A stretch of 64,000 bases of DNA, from assembly GCF_004135585.1 (NCBI RefSeq), contig NZ_CP035501.1:3481501-3545500 (forward strand). Reading direction: 5' to 3'. Source of the DNA: Sphingosinicella sp. BN140058. Its GTDB lineage: Bacteria > Pseudomonadota > Alphaproteobacteria > Sphingomonadales > Sphingomonadaceae. Below, piece after piece: positions 34,913 through 43,569 of the stretch. The first letter of the stretch is position 1, and each line of letters starts with the position of its first letter. Under the pieces are notes generated by a model, which saw only the letters and a list, made by a program, of their open reading frames with translations, had not been told where the DNA came from and did no database searches. Position numbers and translations under genes: made by a program.

Positions 34913-35659
34913 ATGACGACGAGCGACCGCACCGCGCAACCAGCCCAGACACACACAATGGCATCGCGGGTCGCGCGGCTGGACTGGGGGCGCATCGCCG
35001 CGGACCTTGACGGCAGAGGATGGGCGAACACCGGACCGGTCCTGGACCCCGCCGAATGTTCCCTGCGCGCCTCAAGCTACGACGAGGATCCGCTGTTCCG
35101 CAGCCGCGTCGTGATGGCGCGGCACGGCTTCGGCCAGGGCGAATATCGCTATTTCGCTTACCCACTGCCGGACGACGTCGCCGCCCTCCGGCAGCATCTC
35201 TACGCGCATCTCGCGCCGATCGCGGAGCGCTGGCGGAGCTGGCTCGGCGGCGCCGATCCCTATCCGAGTGAGCATGGCGAGTATCTCGCCCGCTGCCATG
35301 ACGCGGGACAGACCCGGCCGACACCCTTGCTGCTGCGCTACGCTGCGGGCGACCACAATTGTCTCCACCAGGATCTCTATGGCGCGCTGGCTTTTCCGCT
35401 CCAGGTCGCCTTGCTGCTTTCGGAGCCCGGCCGCGACTTCGAGGGCGGCGAGCTCGTGCTGACCGAGCAGCGTCCGCGGATGCAGTCGCGGGTCCATGTC
35501 GTGCCGCTTCGGCAGGGGGAGGCGGTGATCTTCGCGGTCAACCAGCGGCCGGTGCAGGGCACGCGCGGCCGCTATCGGGTGACGATGCGCCACGGCGTCA
35601 GTCCGGTGCGCTCCGGCCTGCGGCACACGATGGGCATCATCTTCCACGATGCGGCCTGA
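34913..35659 (+). CDS. 2OG-Fe(II) oxygenase (DUF2086/PF09859 type)
   Basis: A 248-residue double-stranded beta-helix dioxygenase. The iron facial triad is HxD in CLHQDLYG plus a distal His in MRHGVSPVR, and the 2-oxoglutarate-binding Arg lies in the GLRHTMGIIFHDA tail. The FPLQVALLLSEPGRDFEGGE and QRPRMQSR blocks are diagnostic of this bacterial family, which is often found beside DNA alkylation-repair genes; none is adjacent here. CCGGAGCAAAGACCG precedes the ATG. Substrate unknown. Confidence 0.9.
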   Translation: MTTSDRTAQPAQTHTMASRVARLDWGRIAADLDGRGWANTGPVLDPAECSLRASSYDEDPLFRSRVVMARHGFGQGEYRYFAYPLPDDVAALRQHLYAHLAPIAERWRSWLGGADPYPSEHGEYLARCHDAGQTRPTPLLLRYAAGDHNCLHQDLYGALAFPLQVALLLSEPGRDFEGGELVLTEQRPRMQSRVHVVPLRQGEAVIFAVNQRPVQGTRGRYRVTMRHGVSPVRSGLRHTMGIIFHDAA

Positions 35660-35737
35660 GCCGGCGGCGTGGACCGGCGATTGACGATTGAAGCCGCGCG
35701 TTCGCTCGGTCATCCTCTGCTGAGCAGGGGAGATGTC

Positions 35738-36088
35738 ATGGAGCAGGAACGGGCACGGGAATTTGCAACGACGTGGGTCGACGCCTGGAACCGGCACGAT
35801 CTTGACGCCGTCCTCGATCATTATGGGGACGATGTCCGCTTTCACTCCCCGTTCGCGCGCCTGCTCACCGGCGACGGGCGGGTCGACGGCAAGGCGGCGC
35901 TTCGCGCCTATTGGCGGGAAGGCCTGGCGCGGCGGCCGGCGCTGCGCTTCGAACTGATCGATCTGTTCGAAGGCGACGGCGCGCTTGCGCTCCATCTCTC
36001 AGACGAGCGCGGCAAGCGCGTCGTCGAGACGATGCTGTTCGACGCCGAGGGCAAGGTGACCCTCTCGACCGGATGCTATCTTCGCTGA
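35738..36088 (+). CDS. SnoaL/NTF2-like protein
   Basis: A 116-residue single-domain protein of the cone-shaped NTF2 fold: an N-terminal helix pair (FATTWVDAWNRHDLDAVLDHY), the typical FHSPFARLL segment, DGKAALRAYWREGL helix and four strands. Members can be enzymes, binding proteins or immunity-like proteins; the sequence does not say which. GGGGAG lies before the ATG. 78 bp separate it from the oxygenase gene in the same direction, so co-transcription is possible. Confidence 0.8.
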   Translation: MEQERAREFATTWVDAWNRHDLDAVLDHYGDDVRFHSPFARLLTGDGRVDGKAALRAYWREGLARRPALRFELIDLFEGDGALALHLSDERGKRVVETMLFDAEGKVTLSTGCYLR

Positions 36089-36142
36089 TCGGCGAGGGAC
36101 CGGTGAACGGATCGGAAAACGGGGAATGTTCGTTTCGGTCCG

Positions 36143-36358
36143 ATGCCGTCGACGATCATCCGCCGATTCGATTACCATCCGGAAAGACGGGAACTGGACG
36201 TGCTGTTCACGACCGGGCGCCGCTATCTTTATTGCGAGGTGCCGGCCGAAGCGGCCGTCGCCTTTCGCGCCGCCTTTTCCAAAGGCCGCCACTTCAATGC
36301 CCACATACGCGGCCGCTATCCTTACCGCGAGTGCACCGCCGATGACGAGGCCGCCTGA
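36143..36358 (+). CDS. KTSC-domain protein
   Basis: A 71-residue protein matching the KTSC pattern: IRRFDYHPERRELDVLFTTG, then YLYCEVPAEAAVAFRAAFSK and a GRYPYREC tail where the family has its terminal Lys/Tyr/Ser/Cys signature. Proteins of this size are small RNA-associated or phage-associated domains of unknown role. Weak ribosome site. It lies 54 bp after the NTF2-like gene. Confidence 0.75.
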   Translation: MPSTIIRRFDYHPERRELDVLFTTGRRYLYCEVPAEAAVAFRAAFSKGRHFNAHIRGRYPYRECTADDEAA

Positions 36359-36529
36359 CCTTCCTGCCGAACCGCACCCAAAGGCCGCGGTAACGCACGA
36401 GAAACCTTGCAAATAAGGAAGGCTCGCCGCAGGAGCCCGTCTGCCACGTGTCGCCAGGGGCGGGGGCGCGGGCCGCCGGGCTGATCGCAATCAGCGCGGC
36501 AGGGAACGAATCCGGGGGGTGTACGGCAG

Positions 36530-38197
36530 ATGCGTGAGAGGACTTCCCTGGCGGCCGCCATTCGGACGGCGCTCGCGGCGGAGCCCGAGCGGGTTCGCAT
36601 GCGCTATCTCGCCAATGGCGACGACGAGAGCGCGGTTCTCACCTGCGATGAGATCGACGCGACGGCGCGCCGGGTCGCCGCCGGCCTGCTTGCCGCGGAT
36701 CTGCAGCACAAGCGGGCACTGCTGGTGGTGGAGACCGGGCCCGATTTCCTGCACGCCATGCTCGGCTGCGTTTATGCCGAGGTGATCGCGATCCCCGCCT
36801 CCGAGCCGCGGCCCGGTGCATCGCTCGACCGTTTGAACGAGATCGCCGCCGCTTCCGCCGCGGCCGTGGTGCTGGCTTCGGCCCGGGTGGCGGCCGATCT
36901 CGTCCGCCGGATCGATCCCGAAAGCCCGCTCGCACGCGTGCCGATCGTCGAAGTGCCGGCGCTCGCCGCGGCCGATCCGCTCGCCGCCTGCCCGGGCGAA
37001 GATCGCGATCCGGCGCTGCCAGTACTGGTTCAATATACGTCGGGTTCGACGTCGACCCCGCGCGGCGTCGTGCTGACCAGCGACTGCCTCCTCGCCAACA
37101 TCGCCATGTCCTCGCGCGGCATGGACGTCGGCCAGAGCGAGGCGCCCGAGATGCTGGTCAACTGGATGCCGCATTATCACGACATGGGGCTGATCGGGAA
37201 AATCCTGACGCCGTTGGTCAACGCACTCGAGGTCGTCCACATGCCGCCGCTCGCCTTCGTCCAGCGGCCGGCGCGCTGGCTGAAGGCGATCAGCCGCTAC
37301 CGCGCCACGACCAGCGGCGCGCCGGCCTTCGCGCTCGATCTGTGCACGGCGCGTGTGCCGGATGCGGTGATCGACGAACTCGATCTGTCCTGCTGGCGAA
37401 CCGCCTTCTGCGGGGCCGAGCCGGTTTTCGCCTCGACGCTTGCCGCCTTTCGCCGCCGCTTCGCCCGTGCCGGTTTGCGCCCCGATGCGCTGTTCACCTG
37501 CTATGGCCTCGCCGAGACCACGCTCTACGCCGCCGGCGCGCATCCTCCGGCCGGTGCGCCCGAGCCCGACACGGCCGGCCTGCGCGCACCTTGTTATCTC
37601 GACGATGCGAGCCGGGCGACCCTCCGCATCGTCGACGATGCCGGACGGCCGGTGGCGGATGGCATCGAGGGCGCGATCTGGATCTCCGGAGCGTCGGTCG
37701 CCGCAGGCTATCTCGACGATGCGGCCGGAACGGCGGCGACCTTCCAGGCACGTCTCTCGCCTGACGATGGACGTCCGTATCTGCGCACCGGGGACGTCGG
37801 CCGGATCGAAGGCGATCGCCTCACCATCACCGGGCGCAGCAAGGATGTCCTGATCAGTGGCGGCGCCAACGTCGCGGCGGTGGACGTCGAGCGGTTCGCG
37901 ACCCGAGATCTTCCGCATGTGAACGCCGACGGCGCCGCCGCCTTTCAGAAGGCCGACCTGCCCGGGGCGCCGCTGGTGCTGGTCGTCGAGCGTCAGCGCG
38001 GAGCCGCGCCGACGATGCCGGACGACGAGACGATCGCGACGATGCGCCGCGCCGTGTTCGAGGCGCTCGGCATCGCGCTCGACGAGGTGCTGATCGCCCG
38101 GCCCGGCACCCTCCCGCGCACGACCAGCGGCAAGATCCGCCGCGCCGCGGTGCGCGACGGCTGGACCCCTGCGGATGCGATGACGGCCGCCTCATGA
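36530..38197 (+). CDS. Fatty acyl-AMP ligase (FAAL), first gene of a Dlt-like acylation operon
   Basis: A 555-residue adenylate-forming enzyme. The ATP-binding A3 motif is QYTSGSTSTPRG (Gln168 on). The following NWMPHYHDMGLIG and AFVQRPARWLKAISRYRAT blocks are diagnostic of FAALs rather than acyl-CoA synthetases, as are the FCGAEPV and RTGDVGRIEG stretches. FAALs form acyl-AMP and load it on a carrier protein. The C-terminal SGKIRRAAVRDG carries the catalytic Lys. The stop overlaps the P450 start by ATGA, and an ACP, an MBOAT and an SGNH-like gene follow. The inferred role is to supply acyl groups to that ACP; chain length is unknown. Confidence 0.92.
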   Translation: MRERTSLAAAIRTALAAEPERVRMRYLANGDDESAVLTCDEIDATARRVAAGLLAADLQHKRALLVVETGPDFLHAMLGCVYAEVIAIPASEPRPGASLDRLNEIAAASAAAVVLASARVAADLVRRIDPESPLARVPIVEVPALAAADPLAACPGEDRDPALPVLVQYTSGSTSTPRGVVLTSDCLLANIAMSSRGMDVGQSEAPEMLVNWMPHYHDMGLIGKILTPLVNALEVVHMPPLAFVQRPARWLKAISRYRATTSGAPAFALDLCTARVPDAVIDELDLSCWRTAFCGAEPVFASTLAAFRRRFARAGLRPDALFTCYGLAETTLYAAGAHPPAGAPEPDTAGLRAPCYLDDASRATLRIVDDAGRPVADGIEGAIWISGASVAAGYLDDAAGTAATFQARLSPDDGRPYLRTGDVGRIEGDRLTITGRSKDVLISGGANVAAVDVERFATRDLPHVNADGAAAFQKADLPGAPLVLVVERQRGAAPTMPDDETIATMRRAVFEALGIALDEVLIARPGTLPRTTSGKIRRAAVRDGWTPADAMTAAS

Positions 38198-39249
38198 TCG
38201 AAGCGGATGTCGCGGCATGCTCCAGGATCCTTCACGATCCTGCCTGCTCGGTGGCGGAAACCAACGCCTACTTCGCGGATCTGGAGGCGCAGAGCGGCAT
38301 TGCCATTCCAGGCATCCGGGCGCTGATGGCGCGGCTGCTGTTCGTCAACAACGGGGCCAACCATCTCGCCTTGCGCCGGGCGGCGCTCGGCTTCTTCCGG
38401 ACGAGTCACATCGCCGCGTGGCAGCCGGCCATCGCGGCCCGCGCCGGCGCGGCAGTCTCGGCGCTCGATCCGGCAGCGCCGGTCGATCTCATCGAGGCGC
38501 TGGTTCGGCCGGCGGTCAGCGACATGATCTGCCGCGTGCTCGGCCTGCCGCCCGAGCATCACCGATTGTTCGACCAGCGCACGCAGGAAGCGTTCAACCT
38601 GATCGAGCCGCTGCAATCGCTCCGCGTCCTGCGTGCGATCGAAAGCCGCCTGGGCGAACTCGCCGCCATCGTGGCCGAGGTTCTGCGCACGCCGCCCGGA
38701 GCGGAGCCGGGTCCGCCGACATTCCTTCACCACCCGCTCGACGGGGTCACCGCGGAAGATCGGACCTGGCTCGCGATCACGCTTTACGGCGCAAGCCGGG
38801 TCACCCAGCACACCCTCGCCAACATCCTGCTGCGGGTAGGCGAGGCGCCGGTCGCCGATCGAGGCGTGCTGCGGGGCGGTGCGCTGCGGATGGATGCGGT
38901 CGAACGGCTGATCGCGGCCGGAGGCTCGTTCGATCGGCTCGCCCGCATCCGCAGCGGGCCGGACGGCAAGCCGGCCAGAATCGAGATCCCGATCGGACCG
39001 GCGAGCCGCGCCGCTCTGGCCGGAGCCTGCCCGCTCGGAGGCGCGGCGGAGGGCGCCGTGCCGCACCTCGCCTTCGGCAGCGGCCTCCACCGCTGTATCG
39101 GCACGCAGCTTGCCCGCATCATCATCGCGGAGATCCTGACTTCATTGCTCGATCGCTTCCCCGCTTATGCGATCGCGGGTGCGCCCGCCGGCTTCATCCG
39201 CTCGGCTGCAATCGTCAGCCCCAACGATCTTTTCTGCCACCTGCGCTGA
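38194..39249 (+). CDS. Divergent cytochrome P450, short and lacking ExxR
   Basis: A 351-residue P450 (most bacterial ones are about 400). The heme loop is clear: FGSGLHRCIG with axial Cys301. Other signatures are abnormal. In the K helix the usual E-x-x-R is replaced (AVERLIA), and the I helix has LYGASRVTQHT instead of an acid-alcohol pair. The N-terminal 20-30 residues are also short. ExxR-less P450s are known but rare. It overlaps the FAAL gene by 4 bp and precedes the ACP by 13 bp, so an ACP-bound acyl chain is the likely substrate, as for BioI-type P450s; loss of oxidation activity is also possible. Confidence 0.85.
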   Translation: MIEADVAACSRILHDPACSVAETNAYFADLEAQSGIAIPGIRALMARLLFVNNGANHLALRRAALGFFRTSHIAAWQPAIAARAGAAVSALDPAAPVDLIEALVRPAVSDMICRVLGLPPEHHRLFDQRTQEAFNLIEPLQSLRVLRAIESRLGELAAIVAEVLRTPPGAEPGPPTFLHHPLDGVTAEDRTWLAITLYGASRVTQHTLANILLRVGEAPVADRGVLRGGALRMDAVERLIAAGGSFDRLARIRSGPDGKPARIEIPIGPASRAALAGACPLGGAAEGAVPHLAFGSGLHRCIGTQLARIIIAEILTSLLDRFPAYAIAGAPAGFIRSAAIVSPNDLFCHLR

Positions 39250-39262
39250 GGGAACCCGCCGC

Positions 39263-39514
39263 ATGTCCGACACGCCGACGCGCGACCAATTGATCGCCTT
39301 CATCCTCGATCGCCTCAGCCGGCGGCTCTCCGGTGCGGCCACGATCGATCTCGATCGGGATCTCATCGAACTCGGCCTCAAGTCGGTCGACGCGGTGCTG
39401 ATCAGCGGCGAGATCGAGGATGCGTTCGATCTGGAGATCGAACCCGTTCTGCTGTTCGAAGCGCGCACCGTGAACCGGGTTGCGGACAGCGTGCTGCGCT
39501 CGGCACAGGCCTGA
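39263..39514 (+). CDS. Acyl carrier protein of the FAAL operon
   Basis: An 83-residue carrier protein. The phosphopantetheine attachment site is Ser41 in ELGLKSVDAV, where ordinary ACPs have DSL; helix II continues LISGEIEDAFDLEI as usual. The protein begins MSDTPTRDQL after a GGGAACCCGCC site, 13 bp from the P450 stop. It should be charged by the FAAL and hold the acyl chain during P450 action and handover to the MBOAT protein, by analogy with DltC and FAAL-linked ACPs. Confidence 0.9.
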   Translation: MSDTPTRDQLIAFILDRLSRRLSGAATIDLDRDLIELGLKSVDAVLISGEIEDAFDLEIEPVLLFEARTVNRVADSVLRSAQA

Positions 39515-39559
39515 TGGGCAAGGGCGCACGCGCGGCATCGGCACGCCGGTAGCGCGGCC

Positions 39560-41146
39560 GTGCTGACCCAGGATCCGCGATTCCTTCTCGGCTTCTACCC
39601 GGCCCTGCTGCTGCTGTTCTGGAGCCTGTCCAGGGCCGCGCCGCAGCTCCGGGTCGGCTTCCTGCTCGCCGCATCGATGCTCTTCTACGGGCTGGCCGAC
39701 CCCCGCCATGCACCGCTCGTCGGCGCGATGGTGGTGCTGAACTTCGTGCTCGGGGCCGCGATCACGCGCGTCGGGGCGGGAACGACCCGCCTGCTGATCG
39801 CTGCCGGATGCCTCGCGAACATCGGGGTTCTGGCAGTTTACAAATATGGCATGTCGCCGGCGGACGCTGCGGCGGCAGGCAGCGAGGCGGCGGGCGCCGG
39901 GCTGCTGCAGGCGGGCCTTCCGCTCGGCCTCTCGTTCTTCGCGCTGAAACAGATTTCCTGGCTCGTCGACGTTCGTCCGACGCTCGCCCGTGCGGTGGGC
40001 GTCAGCGATTTTCCACGCTTCGCGCTCTACTCGATCTTCTTTCCGCAGATGATCGCCGGGCCGGTCTTCCGCTACCGCGACGCCGCCGAGGAATATCGGC
40101 TGCTGGAGAGCCGGACCGATCCTGCGATGCTGGCGCTCGGACTCTCGGTCTTCGTCATGGGCCTCGCCAAGAAGCTGCTGATCGCCGATCCGATCGGCGG
40201 CGTCGTCGATCCGATCTTTGCCGCCGTGGCCATCGGCCACGCGCCGACGATCGCCGAAAGCTGGGCAGCCGGATGGGGCTACCTGCTTCAGCTCTATTTC
40301 GATTTCTCGGGCTTCTCGGACATGGCGCTCGGCATCGGGCTCAGCGTCGGGCTGCGCCTGCCGATCAATTTCTACTCGCCGCTCAAGGCCCGCTTCGCCA
40401 GCGAATATTTCGACCGCTGGCACATGTCGCTGGTGGTCTTCATCCGGACCTACATCTTCTCGCCGATCTTCCTGTGGGTGCGCAAGCGGGCACCCGGCAA
40501 CGCCGTGCGGCGCACGATCCTGGCGTCCGCGGCCGCGACCCTGATCAGCCTGTCGCTGATCGGCTGGTGGCACGGCGCCCGGCCGACCTATGTCCTGTCC
40601 GGCTTCCTCACCGGCGTGGTCGCCGTTCTCTTCCAACTCGCGGCCGTGCTTCGCACCGGTCCCGCGCCGCTGCCCAACCGCAGGCGAAGGGCGATCGGCC
40701 ATGTCGTCGTGCTCCTCGGGCTCACCCTGTTTGCGATCCTGTTCCGTGCCGACAGCCTGGATACCGCCTGGTCGGTCTGGACCGGGCTGATCGGCCAGGC
40801 CGCCCCCGATCATCATGCCGGGGCCGCGCTGCTGCCCAACCTTCTCGCCGCGAGCAGCCTCGAATCGGTGCTCCATCTCTCCGCGCCCGCCTCAGCGATC
40901 GGGCTGCTGGCCGCCGCGGCTGGGACGCTGATCGCGCTGGCCGCACCAAACAGCGTCCAGATCTTCGATCTCTACGATCATCCGGGTGCACCGGCCCGGC
41001 CTTCCGGCACCGGAAGCCTCGCCATAACGGCCTGGCGGTGGCGGCGGAGCCCCGGCTGGGCGACGGCAACCGCCCTCATCGCCGCGGCTGCGCTCGCCCA
41101 GGCCTGCAACGGCGCGCTCAGCACGACCATCTATGCCCGCTTCTGA
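39560..41146 (+). CDS. MBOAT acyltransferase (AlgI/DltB-like)
   Basis: A 528-residue membrane O-acyltransferase, about eleven helices. The family core is intact: LQLYFDFSGFSDMALGIG, then DRWHMSL and the catalytic His338 in GWWHGARPTYVLSG. AlgI and DltB use this site to pass acyl groups from the cytoplasmic to the outer face of the membrane. The GTG start lies 45 bp after the ACP. The C-terminal 100 residues add two or three extra helices. Its stop overlaps the SGNH-like gene by 14 bp. Placement after FAAL and ACP makes it the likely acyl exporter/transferase. Confidence 0.92.
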   Translation: MLTQDPRFLLGFYPALLLLFWSLSRAAPQLRVGFLLAASMLFYGLADPRHAPLVGAMVVLNFVLGAAITRVGAGTTRLLIAAGCLANIGVLAVYKYGMSPADAAAAGSEAAGAGLLQAGLPLGLSFFALKQISWLVDVRPTLARAVGVSDFPRFALYSIFFPQMIAGPVFRYRDAAEEYRLLESRTDPAMLALGLSVFVMGLAKKLLIADPIGGVVDPIFAAVAIGHAPTIAESWAAGWGYLLQLYFDFSGFSDMALGIGLSVGLRLPINFYSPLKARFASEYFDRWHMSLVVFIRTYIFSPIFLWVRKRAPGNAVRRTILASAAATLISLSLIGWWHGARPTYVLSGFLTGVVAVLFQLAAVLRTGPAPLPNRRRRAIGHVVVLLGLTLFAILFRADSLDTAWSVWTGLIGQAAPDHHAGAALLPNLLAASSLESVLHLSAPASAIGLLAAAAGTLIALAAPNSVQIFDLYDHPGAPARPSGTGSLAITAWRWRRSPGWATATALIAAAALAQACNGALSTTIYARF

Positions 41147-42161
41147 ACTCTCCCCCGGACGGTACGTCGCAATGCTGGCCGCGGCAGCCGCCTTGCTGGT
41201 CGCCGCCGTCGCTTTGCTGAACCTGACGATGGATCCTTATTCGCTCGCGAGCGGCCGCTGGTACCGGCTCCGCGACGCCGCATTCGACGATGTCGCCGAT
41301 CGCGTCCCGGACGGCGGCAACGCCGCTCGCGCGCACGCCGTCGCGGCTTCGGACAGCCCCATCCTGCTGCTCGGCACGTCGCGCGTGCAGGTCGGCTTCG
41401 AGACACCGCCGGCTGCCTTCAATGCCGGCCAGCCGGCGGCAACGTTGGAAGAGCTGCTCCGGATCATGGCCGCCGCGGGCGCGCGGGCGCAGCCGCCGCG
41501 CCTCTATGCCGTCGAACTGTCGAACCGGCTTAGACTGCCGTTTGCTCGCCGCGCCGCCCTTGCGGCCGATTACCCGGGTCCCGGGGTACGCTTCCTTGCC
41601 ACCTCGACCACGCACGTCTCGGTGCATCTGCTTGGCCACCTCGGCGGGCAGCGCCGGCCAGGGCATGCCCGCAGCGATTTCTTTCTGGCCCTGCCGGCGC
41701 GCAAGCCGCCACCGCGTAAGGTGGTTGCCGATCCGGATGTGCGCACCGCGTTCGAGCAGGTCGGCAGCGAGGTGGAGGCGATGCTCGCCGGTGATCTGCG
41801 CCGGATGATGGCGATCTGCGCGCGAAGCGGCAGCGCTCTGCTGCTGTTCGAAGCGCCGGTGCATCCCGATCTCCTGAGCGATCGTCGCGCCATGGCCGAG
41901 GTCCGCCGCAGGATTGCGCTTTATCGCTCGGTCCGGCGGCGGCTCGCGCCGCTCTTCCCGTCGTGCCGCAGTGCGGTCGCGGATTTTTCCGGTGCGCCGG
42001 GATCGATCCCCGTCGCCGGCGCAGAGCTGCGCGCCAACTGGTTCAATGCGCTCCACTTCCTGCCGCCGGTGGGCGCATCTTTGCTCCAGCGGATCGAGCC
42101 TATGATGTCGCCGGCAGGCGCGGCGCCGGCCGCACCAGGAGGACGAGCAGGAGGACGTTGA
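41133..42161 (+). CDS. Membrane-anchored SGNH/DltD-AlgX-like acyltransferase partner
   Basis: A 342-residue protein. One N-terminal helix (about 12-32) ends in a LNLTMDPYSL motif, the membrane exit seen in DltD- and AlgJ-like proteins, so the body is periplasmic. A GTSRVQVGF stretch places Ser83 as the nucleophile of an SGNH site, and FNALHF places His308, but Asp of the usual DxxH is Asn305, a deviation. It overlaps the MBOAT gene by 14 bp and ends convergently inside the flippase gene. By analogy with DltD and AlgX/J, it could transfer the exported acyl group to its glycan. Confidence 0.8.
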   Translation: MPASELSPGRYVAMLAAAAALLVAAVALLNLTMDPYSLASGRWYRLRDAAFDDVADRVPDGGNAARAHAVAASDSPILLLGTSRVQVGFETPPAAFNAGQPAATLEELLRIMAAAGARAQPPRLYAVELSNRLRLPFARRAALAADYPGPGVRFLATSTTHVSVHLLGHLGGQRRPGHARSDFFLALPARKPPPRKVVADPDVRTAFEQVGSEVEAMLAGDLRRMMAICARSGSALLLFEAPVHPDLLSDRRAMAEVRRRIALYRSVRRRLAPLFPSCRSAVADFSGAPGSIPVAGAELRANWFNALHFLPPVGASLLQRIEPMMSPAGAAPAAPGGRAGGR

Positions 42162-43419
42162 ACACCGCAAGGCCGGCGCTGCTGCCGAGCGCCGCGCCGA
42201 CCGCGTGGAAGCGCGGGATGAGCAGCAGACACGCGCCGGCATTGACGGCAAGCCCGGCGACTTGCGCCCACAACGCCGCCTTTTCCCGGTGGGACGCGAT
42301 CGCCACCGCCATGCCGATGCCGAGGCCGGCATTGATCACCTGGCCTGCCGTCATCACCAGCAACGGCCCGGCCGCGGCGGCAAAGGCCGAGCCGTAAAGC
42401 AGACGAATCAACGGCGCCCCGAGCAGCAGAAAGAGCAAAGCGAGCGGCAGGGCGATGGCAAGGCTTATCAGGCTGGCGCGCACGGCGAGCCGCCGCAGCG
42501 CCGTTTGATCGTCCGCGCGGCGATATTCGGCAAAGCGGGTCGCATAAAGCGAGCTCACCACGGCGAGGCCGAACGGGAGCAGCAGCGACAGTTGCTGGGC
42601 GATCCGGAACAGCGCCACCTCCGGTTCGGGCGACAGGCGCGAGAGGATCAGCGTGCCGATCTGAAGATTGAGCGCGACCAGGCAGCCGACCAGGGCCGTG
42701 CGGAAGAACGAACCCTGCCAGGCGCCGCGCGGCGGGGCTTCCGCCCGACTGCCCCGGTGCGGCGAGAGGGCGGATGAGGTCAGCGCGTAGGTCACCAGGC
42801 TTCCGGCCGCCGCCGCAAGCAGAAAGCTGGCCATGGCAGCGAACGGAGTAGGCGAAATGGCAAACATCCCGGCGGCAATCAGGGCCAGAGCGAGAATCTG
42901 GACTCCGGGCCGTGCGAGATATTCGCCGAGCAGGCTGGCGAGCGGGCGCCCACAGCCCCGAACCACCGCGTCGCCCACGGAGCTCAAAGCGAGGAGCAGG
43001 ATCGCCGGCGTGCCGAGCACCAGCAGAGGAAGGTCAGCCCGGCCGAGCAGCAAGCCGCCGACGATCAGGACGGTGGCCCCCGTCAGCAGCGAGATCGCCG
43101 ACGCTGTCTGTACGGCCGCACGGATCAGACCGATCAGAGCGCCGCTGCGGCCGTCCGCCTGCAGCAGATGCACCTCGCGGACCAGGAACGTATTCCACCC
43201 CGCCTGCGCGAAGGTGGAAGCGATGAGGATCCAGGCGAGCGCGCCGTAATAGCGCCCGAGCGAGGCGGGCCCGAGCAGGCGGGCGAGCAGCACCGACAGC
43301 AGGAAGGCGGATGCCATGTAGGCGAGGCGTATGGCGAAGCCGCCATATTCGTCTCGTTTGGCGAAGATCCGCCTCCGCGAAGTCAATGAAGCCGGCCTCC
43401 CCGCGGCCGACGTGGCCAC
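42100..43419 (-). CDS. Polysaccharide flippase (Wzx/MATE-like)
   Basis: A polytopic membrane protein of about 430 residues, with some twelve to fourteen helices and the FVLARLLGPxxLG-like opening (SVLLARLLGPASLGRYYGAL) of oligosaccharide flippases. Role: moving lipid-linked repeat units across the inner membrane. The start is uncertain: GTG giving VATSAAGRP is used, while a TTG 33 bp further in has a better GGGGAGG site. The open frame extends much further upstream but that part opposes the glycosyltransferase gene and is non-coding. Its 3' end overlaps the SGNH-like gene by 62 bp on the other strand. Confidence 0.85.
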   Translation of the reverse strand: MATSAAGRPASLTSRRRIFAKRDEYGGFAIRLAYMASAFLLSVLLARLLGPASLGRYYGALAWILIASTFAQAGWNTFLVREVHLLQADGRSGALIGLIRAAVQTASAISLLTGATVLIVGGLLLGRADLPLLVLGTPAILLLALSSVGDAVVRGCGRPLASLLGEYLARPGVQILALALIAAGMFAISPTPFAAMASFLLAAAAGSLVTYALTSSALSPHRGSRAEAPPRGAWQGSFFRTALVGCLVALNLQIGTLILSRLSPEPEVALFRIAQQLSLLLPFGLAVVSSLYATRFAEYRRADDQTALRRLAVRASLISLAIALPLALLFLLLGAPLIRLLYGSAFAAAAGPLLVMTAGQVINAGLGIGMAVAIASHREKAALWAQVAGLAVNAGACLLLIPRFHAVGAALGSSAGLAVFNVLLLVLLVRPAPRLPATS

Positions 43420-43569
43420 CGACCGGCCTTGCGTCAAAAACGGGCCCAGCTTCAAGCCTTGCCGGTGATCGGGTGCCTGCGGCCTCGAGCGATCAGCGGC
43501 GCGTGCGATGGTTAAGGTCGAATCGCTCTTCCGCAATGGCCGCAACTCGTACAAGACGCCCGCCGACGT

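Noticed and set aside
36491..37918. A 475-residue minus-strand frame opposite the FAAL gene
   Set aside because: Shadow frame; the FAAL on the plus strand has all adenylation motifs.
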